NCBI GenBank assembly: GCA_011319805.1
Contig: SJRY01000270.1
Span: 124,001 to 188,000, forward strand
DNA length: 64,000 nucleotides
DNA from: Macrocybe gigantea
Taxonomy: Eukaryota; Basidiomycota; Agaricomycetes; Agaricales; Callistosporiaceae
Reading direction: 5' to 3'
Shown here: positions 23,445 through 35,805 of the stretch, piece by piece
Layout: each line of letters starts with the position of its first letter
How positions within the stretch are numbered: the first letter of the stretch is position 1
The notes under the pieces: model-generated
What the model saw: only the letters and a program-made list of their open reading frames with translations
The model's database searches: none
What the model was told of the DNA's origin: nothing
Program-made: the position numbers and the translations under genes

Positions 23445-25845
23445 TTATTCATAACACAAGATGAATATCTTGCCCTCCCTGACGGAAAGGATGACCGCTC
23501 CCTGCGACTGGTCGATGTTGATCGTCTCCACGCTGTCCAAGTCCAGCTCTTCCGGAATTTTGAGCGTCCTCACCTCGCCGCCGCGCCGCTCTGCAGCATC
23601 GCGTCCGCCCTTGGCCTGCAGCTCCGCCTCATCGAAGGGCGGAACGTGACGAACCGCAGCCACTTGGCGTCTGAATCGCCTGACCCACCACGAGCTCCTG
23701 CGCCGGCAGCGCCAGACCGCCCGCGGGCCTCGTCCTCATTCTCGACAAACTCGATCCACACCGCGTGCCCAAAGTCGACGGCGACGAGCGGCCGCGGACG
23801 GTCTCCAAACCCCGCCTCGTCGTCCTCCTCCGCGCTGTCCAACACACAGACAACCTCGAACGGGCTGCTCACGTACCACAGCCTCATCAGCGCGTCGTCC
23901 GTCTCTTCCTCCCGGCGCGCCTCCTCTTCTTCCTCCTCGATCGATCGCGTGATATCGCTCGAGCTCACCGTCCCGTTGACAGATGCTGATGCCGTTCTCT
24001 TTTTTCCCTGACGGCGAGTCTGGGGACCGGCATCTCCGTCAGAGATGGTAAAGGTCGAGGATGAAGAGCCGGGCCTGCTACCGCTGGCGCTTCCCCGGTC
24101 GTCCACATGCCCATTCGCGTTCGGCAGCCGCAGTTCCACAGGTGTCCCGTGCGCCCAGTCCTTGTGACTGAGCGGAACCCTGAAGTAGTGCTGTGCGAGG
24201 ACAAAGCGCGTGCGATGCGATTCCGGGTCATGCGCGGACAGCAGGACGACGGTGCAGCTCACACGTGGGATCCCCGGCAGACTCGGCCACCACTGCCGGA
24301 CAAAATGTGCGCTGTCAGGACACCAGGGCGGGAACGGGAACGGATTGGGGTTGCCCGTTTGCGGCACTGCCAGAGGCGGAGGGACGGGTTGGACCTGCGT
24401 GATCGGGATCAGGGCGGTCGAAGTCGAGGCGTGCGCCGTCCCAGCGTGTACCACAGCATCCGCATCGAGCAAGTCGTTTTCCGGTATTGGTTCCGGTATA
24501 AGAGAGGGAAAGATGAAGTCCTTGTGGATCGTTTTTGTGGGCGAGAGCGATGCCGTGAGAGCCGGGATCTCCACCTTGGATTTTAGCCTGCGTTTATACT
24601 GTTGGAGGACATGTAGGGGGTAAAAGTATTGATATGCGCCGTCGCTTTCCTCGCAGTGAACGACGATATTTCGGTCGAAAAGTATGCATGACCAATTCGA
24701 CGACTGAACCTGCATCAAAGACATAAGAACGCCAATTTAAAGCTCCATCGAAACCGTGGAGATGGACTCACGCAGTCAATGCCAGTATCAATAAAAACGT
24801 ATTCCGGCTTATCCCAGTCCAGAAGGACGTACAAGCCAATATTGCCACTTGAGGAAAGCCAGACAAAGGCAGAAAGAAGGCGGGCGGAAGGGTCGAGCAA
24901 GAAGACATTCATTACGACTCCGCTCGTTTTGAAATCGGCGACATGGGAGAATATGGGAGGTTTGCTGGATTTCTCTCCTGACGGACTGTCGGAAAAGCAT
25001 AATTTCATCAACACAAAATCCATCACGCGCGCATCGTCGTAACTGCGAGTAGATGATGTCAATAACGAGGACGACCCAAGTCATTAACAATAATAGGGAG
25101 AGGCAAAAGACGTACGAGGCAACGATGATCTTGGCCATGGTAAAAAACACGGTCTTCTCCTCGAACTCGACCCGGCACTTCCAGAGCTCCCACCTCTCCC
25201 CCGGATTCCACTGGGCGAGGCAAGTGTCGGTCTGAACGTCCCAACAGACGACTTTCCCGCTTTTTGTGGCGCAAAGCGTGTAGCTAGAGGTGATCGGTGA
25301 CAACCAGTCCACTTCTTCGCTCGGCGGCGCGCTGACGACTCGGTACCACCGCTTCGCGCGATGCGACACAGCTCCATCCGCGGATGTACCGTCGTCTGAA
25401 ACAGCGTCCTCAATGTCGTCCATGTAATTTGAATGATAGTGTTTGGAAGATTGCGGCCCCGTATCCATAGGTATGGGCCCGCGATGCCTCCAAGCGATCT
25501 CGTACCGCGCGGCTTTGTTCACGGAGCGCAAAAGTTGCTCCGTCGTGAGATCCGTGATCCGCTGAAAACCCTTGAGAGGCAGGGCCCTACACCGGCGTAG
25601 CAACTCTCTCGCAATTTCTCGGTAGACGGGTCGCGTGGTGGAAAACTCGTAGAGGCTTCGGCATGTCTGAAAGATGATTTCAGCTATTCCTTTCCTCACA
25701 GGAGCCAACTTGGGCGAAAATGCAGCAATAGCTGAGACGGAAAGCTCACCGACTGCACGGCGTGAAGGTCTTGTAAATCGAGGTGGCTGGCGATGTTCAG
25801 TAGCAAATCGTAAGGCAACGTATCGAGTCCCACTCGTCGGTTCAT
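23445..25845 (-). CDS. F-box protein with long C-terminal (propeller-like) region
   Basis: The ATG at 25845 opens MNRRVGLDTLPYDLLLNIA then SHLDLQDLHAVQS, a good F-box for Skp1 binding. Spliced to it is TCRSLYEFSTTRPVYREIA, the usual post-F-box helix. The large C-terminal part has repeated aromatic/Asp strands (SSYTLCATKSGKVVCWDVQ, LYVLLDWDKPEYVF, SVREGKIFILCYE) suggestive of a beta-propeller that would hold substrates. An acidic run (IEEEEEEARREEE) and Ser/Gly stretches interrupt it. Introns lie near 25660-25748, 25040-25115 and 24715-24775. The frame is lost near 23637-23642 between RFVTF and PPFDEAEL; one missing C explains it. The stop is at 23445. Its role as an SCF subunit is inferred from the F-box. 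Confidence 0.75.
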
Positions 25846-28254
25846 GGCGATTACCGCCGCGTAGGTTGCCTAGTACAGAGTTGTGATATCTGCCTGTAGT
25901 GTACGGCGCGAATGTGGAAAGATTGTCTTTGGCAGCGACGGGCTACACGACGGATGGGAGACAACGTCGACTTCGACGGAGCAATGTCAAAGGCCGCACT
26001 GAATGGCGGCTCCATTACATAATCCGTCCTCGGTCACAAGCTCCTCGTCTCCAATCTCGAAATAACTAACTATCCCTCCAAACATGAGTTTCGCGGATTA
26101 TCAATCTCGAACACATTTCGAGTCTTTATGAGCCTTTTCAACTTTGTCGTGCAGCTTTTTGGCTGTTTTCTTCCTGCCGTTTTTCCACCCAAGGCTCGGG
26201 TTCGGATCAAGTTATCGACGTGACTGATCTTTCCAGTCGGTGAGTTGTAAACAGGTTTCATTGCGTCCAAGATATGTAGTCCTTGATATCCCTGTCACCT
26301 CGGTCAACACGGGCTTGCGCGATATCAAGACGACTCGCCAGTTTGAACGGTTTCATGCGGCTGCGTTAGGCGCGAGCGCTCGGAAGGTGAGCTCTCGTGG
26401 GATGCCATGATCGCAGAAGGGCGACGACACGGACGATACATATACTACATGCCTCGCCTCATGGGAATCCACGTCTCTCGTCACGCTGCTCGCCGAAGAA
26501 TTTTGGGATCCATTGCATGGCTCAATTCATTGCCTGTAAACAACGAGCAGCATACTTCGCACCATTTCGTCGACAGGAGCATCTGGTTGATGAAGCTCTC
26601 CATTTTAATTTTATCACCATCGTTGAATGACGATTGGACCCGTAATCCCCGATAACGTTGAATGTTTGATTGAATTCTTCTACGCGCTCCCAAGCAACAG
26701 ACGTGCTTCGTTGAAAATGTTCTTCCTGCATCACACTTTCCTACCAACCTGCTTGCATCACGCCCTTTCTTCTAGTTGACGGTGGAATGTTGCCTGCTGT
26801 TGCGGTCGACGCTCCAAGGCCGCACAAGCCCTCATCGAATTTTTTGATTTCCAAACAGAATGCACTGGGCCCTGTCGCGATGTCAACCCCCGCTTTTGAG
26901 GGTAAGGGAATTTTTTTTAGTAAGCAAGCATTCAACGTTTCGACCAATTGACCTGGAATGTGGTGTTCGTTCCTGCCGTCATTTAACCAAAACCTCTTTC
27001 TTGACCAGAGGTGCTCGGAAAATCCTCCTTGTTGCGAAACTAAAATTACGTGGCAAACATGTTTTTTTTTTCGGTTCGCTCGAACACCGGTGTCAAAAAT
27101 GCGCTGAAGATTTCGCAAAAGCAAAAAAAAAATGTGTCCAATGCGGTGGGTCTGTGGGCGTCCTCTTGTCTTCTTATCGGTTCCGGCTAACGCACGTATC
27201 AGCCTCACGTAATTAACTTGTCCCACTTTTTCGTTTACTTCTCGCTCTCCTCGTCTTGCACCGCTCAGGCACTTCGCACCCTAGATGCGCATATCAAGTC
27301 CTTCCCCGTGAGAATCTAGGCTGGTTATGGATGGTGAGTAGCTACGGCGTTTCAACGAAAAAAAACGAGGCTGTCAAGTTGTCGAATGCTTAGATCGTGT
27401 GTATCGACTTGTCAGTGCGACCTTGAATCGCCGAGGTGACATCTTCAGCCAAAACTGATGAACCTAGCACGATCATTCCATTGAGCAGCCTTCTTCCCCT
27501 ATCGCCGATATTCGTTCTAGAGAGGCCAACCGTCAAGCCGTCAGAGCCTCGTTGTCAAGAGCCGCCAGGAGAAGAGCTAGTCAAAGGAATTTTGCTTCCG
27601 GGCCAACATCCAAATCAGGCCCAATTGATCGTCAGTAGAAATTGGTCACGTTTTTCAATATCGCACCTGCATCTCCTGATCGCATTCAGTATAGTTCCCA
27701 TCGCCGATCGCTTGGACGCATCTCGCTAGAGTCAAAAGAGGGCGCAAAAAAAAGACCTGTAAAAATGGTATATTCGGTCCGAAGGCCGGACGCTTGTCTA
27801 GACTTCGTTGACAGGTCCTTTCGAGCGATAAAACTTGTGGAAAAAAATCCTCGATACCGACAATCGCACTGATACAGATGGAGTGAGGTTTAGAATATGA
27901 AGTCGTACTCGTCGACGAACGAGATCCGTGAACGTAAGTCCATGAACCAAGCGAAATGAATACGAGATTTATTTGGAAAGCATGGAAGCAATCAATGGAT
28001 CATTTTTCGCTTAGTCAAAAATGGGGGCACACCTTGTAGGTCCACAAATTGGCCGCATCAAGCAGGGCGACTGGTAGGGTGGTCATCATCGAGGCTAATC
28101 TTCTTTATCCACCACCCGGATCCATGAAAATCGTGCGGACCTGTAACTTGACTTATAAGGTATGAATTTTGCGCCTGACAACCACACGCCTAGTCTTCCC
28201 AGGAGGCCTCAGCGCGACTTTATATAACTGTCATCATTCTCGTTTTTCGACCTC
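25846..28254. other. Long gene-poor region
   Basis: About 2.4 kb without a convincing gene. Open frames up to about 160 codons exist (26741-27226, minus) but read as unstructured text with no motif and no intron-consistent extension. I see no transposase, reverse-transcriptase or terminal-repeat signature. It may hold decayed sequence or regulatory DNA for the zinc-cluster gene. Confidence 0.45.
28221..28227 (+). promoter_or_regulatory. TATA-like element of the zinc-cluster gene
   Basis: TATATAA lies 28 bases before the ATG at 28255 and belongs to a 13-mer, TATATAACTGTCA, that recurs at 50416. This placement would give a very short 5' leader. Confidence 0.5.
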
Positions 28255-29639
28255 ATGCATTTCGTTCACCATCCCGAGCAATCGCGCCTTCACTACGACT
28301 ATTCCGCCTCACCGATGACGAGCCATTTTCTATCCCCTGTCATGGATTCACGTGTTCAGACGCAGTCGCGCGTGGTGCAGGACGCTAATATGGTATGTGT
28401 CAAGTCAACGTTTTTTTTTACGGTTTTGCATTATAGTTTCTAAAAAGACGCGTTGAACAGAAGCCAAAGCTGTCCGCTTTCGCTCAGTTCATGCTTGAGG
28501 AGGATGAACGTTTCTATGCCACGTTCCCTGCCGCGCGACAGGCCGCTATCAATGAATGGCACACGCGGCAAACAACGGAGTGCCACTACTTCGAAGGCGT
28601 CGGGTTTCAGTCATACCCAGACGCTGGTCCTTACCGTGGTGATCCCCAGCTCCGCATACCCGCAACGCAGGTGTCCCATGTTCAAGATGCCCCGTTTTCG
28701 TATCCACAGGGTTACCCTACATCGTTCAACGTTGTTAACGATGTCCCTTGGGCCGCTCAACAAACAGGGAATCGGCCGGGGAGTATACATGAGCCAACTC
28801 CGGAAAGGTCGTTTTCGACATACGACCTATACCAGGGACACAAAGACGTGTGCATGGTAAGCACTTTCTCCCTTGAGATACCCACATGATGCTTAGAAGT
28901 TTATTACTCTCAATTCAGGCTCCAGAAGGGCACGTCATTGATGGGGCGCTTACACCGGAAGTAATACGACCGCCTTTGGTAGTTCCTTCCCAACAGCCGC
29001 CGGTCATCGACAATCCTGGAACAAGCACCATCAAAACCGAACTTTCGCCGGACCTTTCTCACCGATCCTGCAGCGGTTCACCTGTCCCTCTACGCAGCGA
29101 ACTCGCTTCCCCTGTCGATTCCGACGTGCAGCCGTACACGGGCATTGGCAAGTCGATGCGAAGCGGCCGAGAGACGACGTCTTCACGCTCCCCATCCTCG
29201 TTACCCCCCTGGCATTCATCTGCCACCTGACGCTCACGCCGGAGACTTGGACGCCGACAGTGACGAAGACATCAAACCAGGTCACGCGGAGGACCAGACG
29301 ACGCCCGCGCATGCGAACGGTCAACTGCGGCGAACGGCTATGAAACTTTTAGCGAAGCGAGGAAAGGGCAACAGGACAAAAACGAAGACCAGGACTGCCA
29401 AGAAGCCCCCCCAGCCCTGGCCTGCTTGTTCTGCCGAGGGAGAAAGATCGCGTGCGGCGCCCCACCAGCAGATGCAGAAGATCGTACGTGCAAGTGAGTC
29501 CCCCGCGTCCCCTTGTTACGTAGATCGTCTCTCTGACAGCCTTTCTAGTCAGTGCGAAAGGCGCAACCTTCAGTGCCGATATCCCTCTGAAAGTCGTAGA
29601 GGCGTGCGGAAGAAGGCAGCTGAAAGTGTCGATCCGTGA
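28255..29639 (+). CDS. Zn2Cys6 transcription factor with C-terminal zinc cluster
   Basis: A fungal binuclear zinc-cluster regulator. After a disordered N-terminal half (AQFMLEEDERFYATFPAARQ, then Pro/Ser-rich text), the C-terminal exons encode CLFCRGRKIAC and, across an intron, CNQCERRNLQCRYP. Together they give the six cysteines spaced C-x2-C-x6-C-x11-C-x2-C-x6-C, followed by basic ESRRGVRKKA. Such domains bind CGG half-sites in DNA. Introns lie near 28393-28439, 28858-28918 and 29492-29549. The zinc cluster is at the C-terminus, not the more usual N-terminus. The frame breaks at C6 (29204-29209) and C7 (29406-29412); single-base changes in these runs restore it, so they look like consensus errors. 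Confidence 0.8.
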
Positions 29640-31968
29640 ATCCACACACATTCCCTTCCGAAGTTCGCTCAAGCCATAACCAATTCTGTATCCCTTCGTT
29701 TGCATTCTTACCATCCTCGCCGCATTTAGCATCCTCGCCTTTTAATCCACGTTAGGTCTTGGTGTGACTCACCAAGGTATATATGGCGGTTCATGTTCAT
29801 GCTCCTGCAATTCATTCCCCTTGCAACCTTCCACACGCTGCTTTCAAAGCACCAATATTTCGCATGATTTACCTAGTTTTGATGTATACAATGGTATAAT
29901 TTCATGTAGTAATCCATAGTTAATGTTAATTTGGTGCTTGTTCCGTTCATCTAGACGTCGCTAAGTTGCCACGACTGACTGAAATTTGAATGACAACATC
30001 GAATATTCTAACCTCGGTTTCCGAAGGCCGATGCCTCAACGATTTACACGATGCATGTGCCGCAAATGAAAGGGTGACGCTGCGGGCCTGGAACACTGTG
30101 AGTTTTGATATATCCGGAGGGGGTATCAATAGAGGTTATAGAGCGACAACAGACCGCTACAACTGCCAAGACCAAATCCCAGAGACATCCAGCCCAAGCT
30201 GGAGTCCTCAAGGCGTTGCGTAGAGTTGCTTGATACTGGGACACCTGGCTAGGGGAGTGTACGACGAAAATCCCGAAGCGACGCGAGTTTCGACGTCTGC
30301 CGACGACCTCGAGTAGGTCACCTCTGCCGTTATGCCTTGGCAAGCAGCCGGTGGAGCTTCTCTCAAAAGTAACATATATATCGGCATGATACAGAAGTCG
30401 CAATAGTGAATCAGCCACATAATCTGCCGAAGCGCAGAGATTTCAGTTCCAAAAAACATGTGAAACAGAGCAGGCAAACGGAGCGATCGCACGCGCTCAA
30501 GCCTCAAACCCACCAATGGAACGCCAGTCATGCCACTCAGTCGCTGGCTTCTTCGAACGCACGCTGATGAACAGCAGGAAGCATCCGTGGCTGGCCGATT
30601 TGACTCCGCAACAAATGGGGACCTCCAAAACGCGACAGTCCCTTGCAATTAGCTTCTAGACGATACTCCGTGGCGCTTCCCATGACAGCCCTTGTCTAAG
30701 AAAGTTACCTTCCATAAATCCAGCGAGGTTCCTCACATATATCTTCCAGATGCCGGCCGACGGGCGCTGGTCTAGACTCAAGGTTAGGACTCTGCCTACT
30801 GCGACGCGAGGCGATCCTATGGCAGAAAGTGATAGCTCCGGAATGTTCCAAGTCTGTAGAAGCCAAGCGCTGTGCAATTGGAAGCCAGCCGGCTTGAAAG
30901 GTTCATCCTGCCGTGCAAAATGGGGGTCCATGACAAAGCCATTATGGAACAAATTTCTTCCGCATAGTTCCATCTCACTTGAAATGTCGTTGCAATATCA
31001 GGGTGCGAACTGGCGCAAAGAAGTCATCATTACGGAATACTGAGGACCATCATGAAGTGGCAACGGAAACACACGCAATATAACTTATCGTGAAAACAAT
31101 ATTGATGTCGTTCAAGGGCGAGGTAAGCACTATGACGAGCAATCTATGCAATAGCCAATCAGTATTGGAGTCTTCTGACTTGAGAACTCAGTAAACGCAC
31201 ATTTCGCGTACGCATCTACATTTATGACCGGACAGTAATCACTGTTTCACCTTGTGGCCATTCCAGCCGTTTCAATGCGTGAAACTTTGATTTTTGTAGA
31301 AGAAAGTACGCTTTTTGAAGCCTGCTCAAATCAGTGCCATCGTATCCGAAGTAATGCTCTTTGGGCTGAAGGGAGGTAAAGAAAAGAAATCGAGGGAAAT
31401 CGATCGTCGTTGACGTAAGTCGTCGAGTCCCTGACATGAACTTGCACGTCGAAAACATTAAGCCGAGCTCTGTAATCACATAAATCCTGCAGCTCTCTGA
31501 GAAATTTCAGAGATACGTGCATAGTCCTGGCGCATCGAGAAGCCTTTCTCGTCCTCTTCCCTTACTTAACCATCCGAGGCGGACGAATATGTTGCGGCTA
31601 TTTCACGTTCTGCGTTCCCGGGCCTCCTGTCCCGCTTGGGCTCTTCAAGATGCTCTGGATACGACTCGGTTTGTCATATTTCGACCGACATCGTCTTTCC
31701 GCGTAGTCGCGTGTCTCATCGAAAGGTCAGCTAGGAAAATTCTCGGGATCAATGTCCTGCTTATGCACCGCATCATTCTCGTCTTTCAGCACGCTTTCTA
31801 CTGAATACCAGGAGTCCCATGTCTACGGATTCGCCGAAATAACGGCCCGCGGCTGAGCACATGATGCAAAACGCGTGTGTCTCTTCGGTTTTTCTGGATC
31901 GTCTTAAATTTCGTGCAAGTGCGGTTCGGGTGCGACTTCAACCCTCCACGATCTTGGAATCAGGACAG
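29640..31968. other. Long gene-poor region
   Basis: About 2.3 kb. Open frames of 100-146 codons at 30044-30648 and 30656-30973 (minus) show no recognisable motif and overlap one another in different frames. They may be remnants. The 3' end includes the esterase promoter. Confidence 0.4.
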
Positions 31969-33626
31969 ATGATCCTTCTCACAGCTGCAGTCGCGATTGC
32001 GATAAATCTCCCTAGTGCCTTGGGCCAAGGAAGTGCGTGGAGTCAATGTGAGTGGTGTTTAGCATCATGGAATCCGAAAATGTTAAAAAATTGCCTCAAA
32101 GGCGGAGGAATTGGCTGGACAGGAGCAACGACGTGTGTCGCTGGGTACGTGCTGTTTTACTCAAACATTTTTCGTCCTCAAATATTCTCTTAGTACGACA
32201 TGCACATACATAAACGACTGTAAGTCTGCACAAACCTGGTATGCTGCATCGCTCATTCCCTTGCCAGGGTACTCGCAATGCATCCCCGGCGCCGCCACTA
32301 GCACCACGAGCTCGACGAGCACGGCCGCTCCCCCCGCATCCACTGCCAAGGCAAACTATTGGTTCAGCTTGTGCGTTGCTTTCATCCGTGGTCGTGCGGA
32401 AATGGCATGCGCGAAGCTAACATTCCAGCTAATTTCAGCGGAGACTCTTATACCCAGACCGGTTTCAGCCCCACGAGCACTCTGCCTGCCGTCGGCAACC
32501 CATTGGGCAATCCACCCTATCCCGGCTGGACGGCGACCGGAGGGGAGAACTGGGTCGACTACGTGACGACAACCTACAACCGCTCCCTCGTCTTTACTTA
32601 CAACTATGCCTACGGCGGTGCAACCATCGACGCGAACCTTGTCGCTCCCTACACGCCTTCGGTGCTTTCGCTGACGGACCAAGTGAACCAGTTCCTAAAC
32701 TCGGTCGCGAGCAAGCCTCCATCCACTCCTTGGACGAGCACGAACGCCCTGTTCAGCGTCTGGATCGGGATCAACGACATTGGAAACAGCTACTATCTCG
32801 GTGGCGATAGGAGCGCGTACGCGATCTCTTTGCTGTGCCGTTTCGTTGGTTCTAAGCGCCAACAGGTTCTCCGACACGCTCCTTAATGCCTACTTTGCTC
32901 TCGTTCAGAAACTTGTAGGTTGTAAATCTCCACAAGCCCCTTACGACGCTGACCCTATTTCATCTAGTAGTAAGCCTTGGCGCAAGCCTTTCGTGATCCA
33001 ATTTTGATCTTTTTTTTCAGTGACGTCGGAGCGAGAAATTTCCTCTTCGTCAATGTTCCACCAGTTGATCGTTCTCCTCTGGTCCGCACATTTTGTACAT
33101 TTTAACATCTCACTCGACTAATGCGAACTGCTCAGATGCTCGGTCAGCCCGCCTCTTCCCAATCGGCCGAAAAGACGGTCATTGTAGGCTTTAACAGCAA
33201 GCTAGCGGCCAAGATTCAATCTTTCAAGGCCAACAGCACTGGCGTTAGTGTCCTGGATCTGCAACTGATTCTCTCTGCATGCGATTAACCTTCTCTTTTC
33301 ACAGGTCCAAACGTGGCTTTGGGACTCCAACGCGTACTTTACTACGATCTTGAACTCTCCGACTACCTACGGGTTCCAGGACGCGACGTCGTACGGATCC
33401 GGGTCTAATATGTTCTGGGGGTGAGTTATATGTCACTTTTTGTCATTTGAATTTCTTTGCGGACACTGACCATCGGTGATCCTCATGCCAGCAACAACTA
33501 TCACCCGAGTAGTAAGTATTCATGAGGGCGATGGCAGTCTGATTAATAACTGCATTTCTTTCAGGCTATGCCCACAAGTATTTCGGCCAACAGGTTGGGT
33601 CTTTGCTTGGCAGCACCGTATGGTGA
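31969..33626 (+). CDS. Secreted GDSL acetylesterase (CE16) with N-terminal CBM1
   Basis: A plant-cell-wall esterase that would remove acetyl groups from hemicellulose-derived sugars. The signal peptide MILLTAAVAIAINLPSALGQ is followed by a complete CBM1 cellulose-binding domain assembled over four exons: CGGIGWTGATTCVAG, then TTCTYIND, then WYSQCIPG. A Ser/Thr/Ala linker leads to a GDSL hydrolase: block I FSFGDSYTQTG (nucleophile Ser), NYAYGGATID, SVWIGINDIGNSYY, VGARNFLFVNVPPVDRSP, and the His block NNYHPSSYAHKYF. About ten short introns are needed, including a 2-nt exon at 32968-32969. The residue three before the His is Asn, where many GDSL enzymes have Asp. No frameshift is seen. It is convergent with tim50. 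Confidence 0.9.
32968..32969 (+). other. Candidate 2-nucleotide microexon (TA)
   Basis: The upstream exon ends CAG AAA CTT at 32914. Intron 32915-32967 (53 nt, GTAGGT...TAG, with GCTGAC branch site) is followed by TA, then intron 32970-33020 (51 nt, GTAAGC...TTTCAG), then T GAC GTC. Joined, this gives L-Y-D-V-G-A-R, the expected block. Skipping TA gives an immediate TGA. Confidence 0.7.
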
Positions 33627-33802
33627 ACTCCGTCGTTCCGTACAATCTGTATTGCACTGCTCCATACTTTGACGTTATTTTCTGCTGGCAAACGGCACAT
33701 GAACGGAGCTGGGATTCATTCTGGTCGTGTTGAGTGTCATTAATAGTCTACTATCATGGATTTTTGAGGCGGAAAAGATAGCAATAAGGGACATAAAGAA
33801 GG

Positions 33803-35805
33803 TTAGAAATGACGGACGCGAAAAGGCCGGTGACGAGTACATGATCCAATTAAGCGTTGCGTTACAAGAAAAACCGGGGTCGGAATAATAGTAAAAAAAT
33901 ATGTGAGCAATGGGAGGCAAGCACGAGAGGCGGCCATGGCTGCATCATTATGACCGTGCTGGTGATGGGACGTGGGCGCGTCGGGCTGCTGCGGTGGTGC
34001 TCCAAGGACATGCACAGGTACGTTCGGATCTGCGGCCTGAGCATCTTTCTTCGCGCCGGTGAACTGGCCAAACGCCTCAAAGAGGCTGTTCGGCGCCTCC
34101 TTCGCCATCGCTTCCTGCTCCTGCTTGAGCAACCTTTCAAACTCGTCCTTGTGTGCCGCGATGTACTTTTGCTCCTCGATGTAGTTGAACTGCGCTTCGC
34201 GGCGTTTCTGCTCGAGGTACGTCGGTGGGATGTCTGAATTTGACAACGGGGACTGCGTATCGGGTGGAGGCGGCCCGTCAATAGGAAGAACCAATGGTAA
34301 ACAAAGAGCAGGAGCTTACGGGTGATGATGACAAGCCGAAGAGAGAAGTGAAGGAGCTCGTCCGGATGCCCTTCTTCTTTTTCCATTCCTCGACATGCTT
34401 GGCCTTAGCTTCCGCCTCCTTTTTCGCATACTCCAGTGGGATGTTCTTGCCATGATAGGCTTCCAAGATCGGGCGAACGTCTGCAGGCTTGTATATAGCG
34501 ATCGCTAAGGTGTGGAAATGGTTCAGCATCGTCATACCATTGCAGATCGAATTGCGGAGGTCTCACATTCCAAGAAAGGGATCATTGCGACGAGGCCGTT
34601 GTCCCTCGGGTCGCCATTCCACTTGGGAATGACAATAGAATTTTCCGGGTGCGTCGAGACGTGGTCAGGATCAGTGTCCATCATGACGACCTTTGATAGA
34701 TCGCGGTTTAGGTACGACAAGTCCTATGCGAAAATCATCGTCAGATATTCTGCTCCAAGAACACGGAGGCACAAGTACCTTCACGACTCTGCCATCCAGC
34801 GAGCGGGTGGCTTCACGGAAGAGTCTGTGGCTGACGAAGAAATTGTATTTGTCAAGTTGGTCAAGGATCGGTCCGGCGGTCTGCAGATCCGTGCATTTCC
34901 TCGGCTGAGTCAAAGGAAGTCTCCAAGCCGGGAAAAACGCACATAAAAGTTTTGTGTTGTGAAAACGACGACTTCATAGAACTGCGAAATGTAGGCAAGG
35001 AAGTAATCCACGCCTGGTCGTTTTGCGGTTCTCCAACCGTGTTTGCGCTGTTAAATGAGAGACAAGTCAGCAAAGATCAACGATTCGAATCGAGAGATAC
35101 CTACATCCCACGCCGAGGTGACAAGAAGGTCGTCGAGTGAGATTATGAGCGTGTACGGTTTTTGCATGTGGGGTGGTAATGGTGGTGGCAGCAATTCGGG
35201 CCAGGCTGGCTTATTGAAGTACTGGAGCGCACTTTCCATGAAAAAAAAGAGTAGCCCGACAGAGAAACGCCACTCACATCAAACAACTCCGTAAACCGTT
35301 CTTTTGTCCGACCCCACCGTGTTGACGGGGCATTTTCCAGCGTCTAAGTTCGTAACACGACACGTCACCGATTGTCAGTACAAAATCGATGCAAGAATTA
35401 GATGAGCACGGCGCTACTCACCATCTTCTTCTCCTTGAGCTCATCCATATCCCATTCCCTCCCCATGTATATTGTGTTCACGCCCAAACCCATCAAAAGG
35501 GCCGCCAACGCAGCTCTCCCCATCAGCCGACGCTTCTTCTCGCTCGACGTGAGAGTATCCCTGGACGACTTCGCCCCCGTTCTGTGCATCTCTTCCTTGG
35601 GTTCCGGAGGCGAGAAATCCAAGCTAGGCACATCCGACGTCCTCAGTGGCTCTAGAGGTGCCTCGGGTGCAGGTTCCGAGGTGCCTGTCGGCGTCTCCGG
35701 CTCCTTCGAAGGCGACGGCTGCTGCGGTGGCTTCGTGGACGCGTAGCGTATGGCATTGCCGACTACTGCACGGCGAGCGGCAGCCCTTGTAATGACCGCG
35801 AACAT
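33803..35805 (-). CDS. tim50: Mitochondrial import inner membrane translocase subunit Tim50
   Basis: Tim50 is the inner-membrane receptor of the TIM23 complex and passes presequence proteins from TOM. The start [20 protein letters not shown] is a basic mitochondrial targeting peptide, then a Pro/Glu-rich segment and a transmembrane helix ([20 protein letters not shown]). The FCP1/NIF-like domain follows: [82 protein letters not shown] and LVAMIPFLE. The phosphatase D-x-D is degenerate, as in other Tim50. A charged C-terminal helix ([18 protein letters not shown]) follows. Several short introns, for example with a donor at 35422, keep one frame with no indel. The extreme C-terminus is uncertain; its hydrophobic end may hide a missed intron. 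Confidence 0.9.

Noticed and set aside
26741..27226. A 161-codon open frame in the gene-poor gap
   Set aside because: No motif, poor composition for a fungal protein, and no supporting introns or promoter.
30044..30648. Overlapping minus-strand open frames that might be a decayed gene
   Set aside because: Neither frame shows a recognisable domain, and they cannot be joined convincingly, so I left the region as intergenic.
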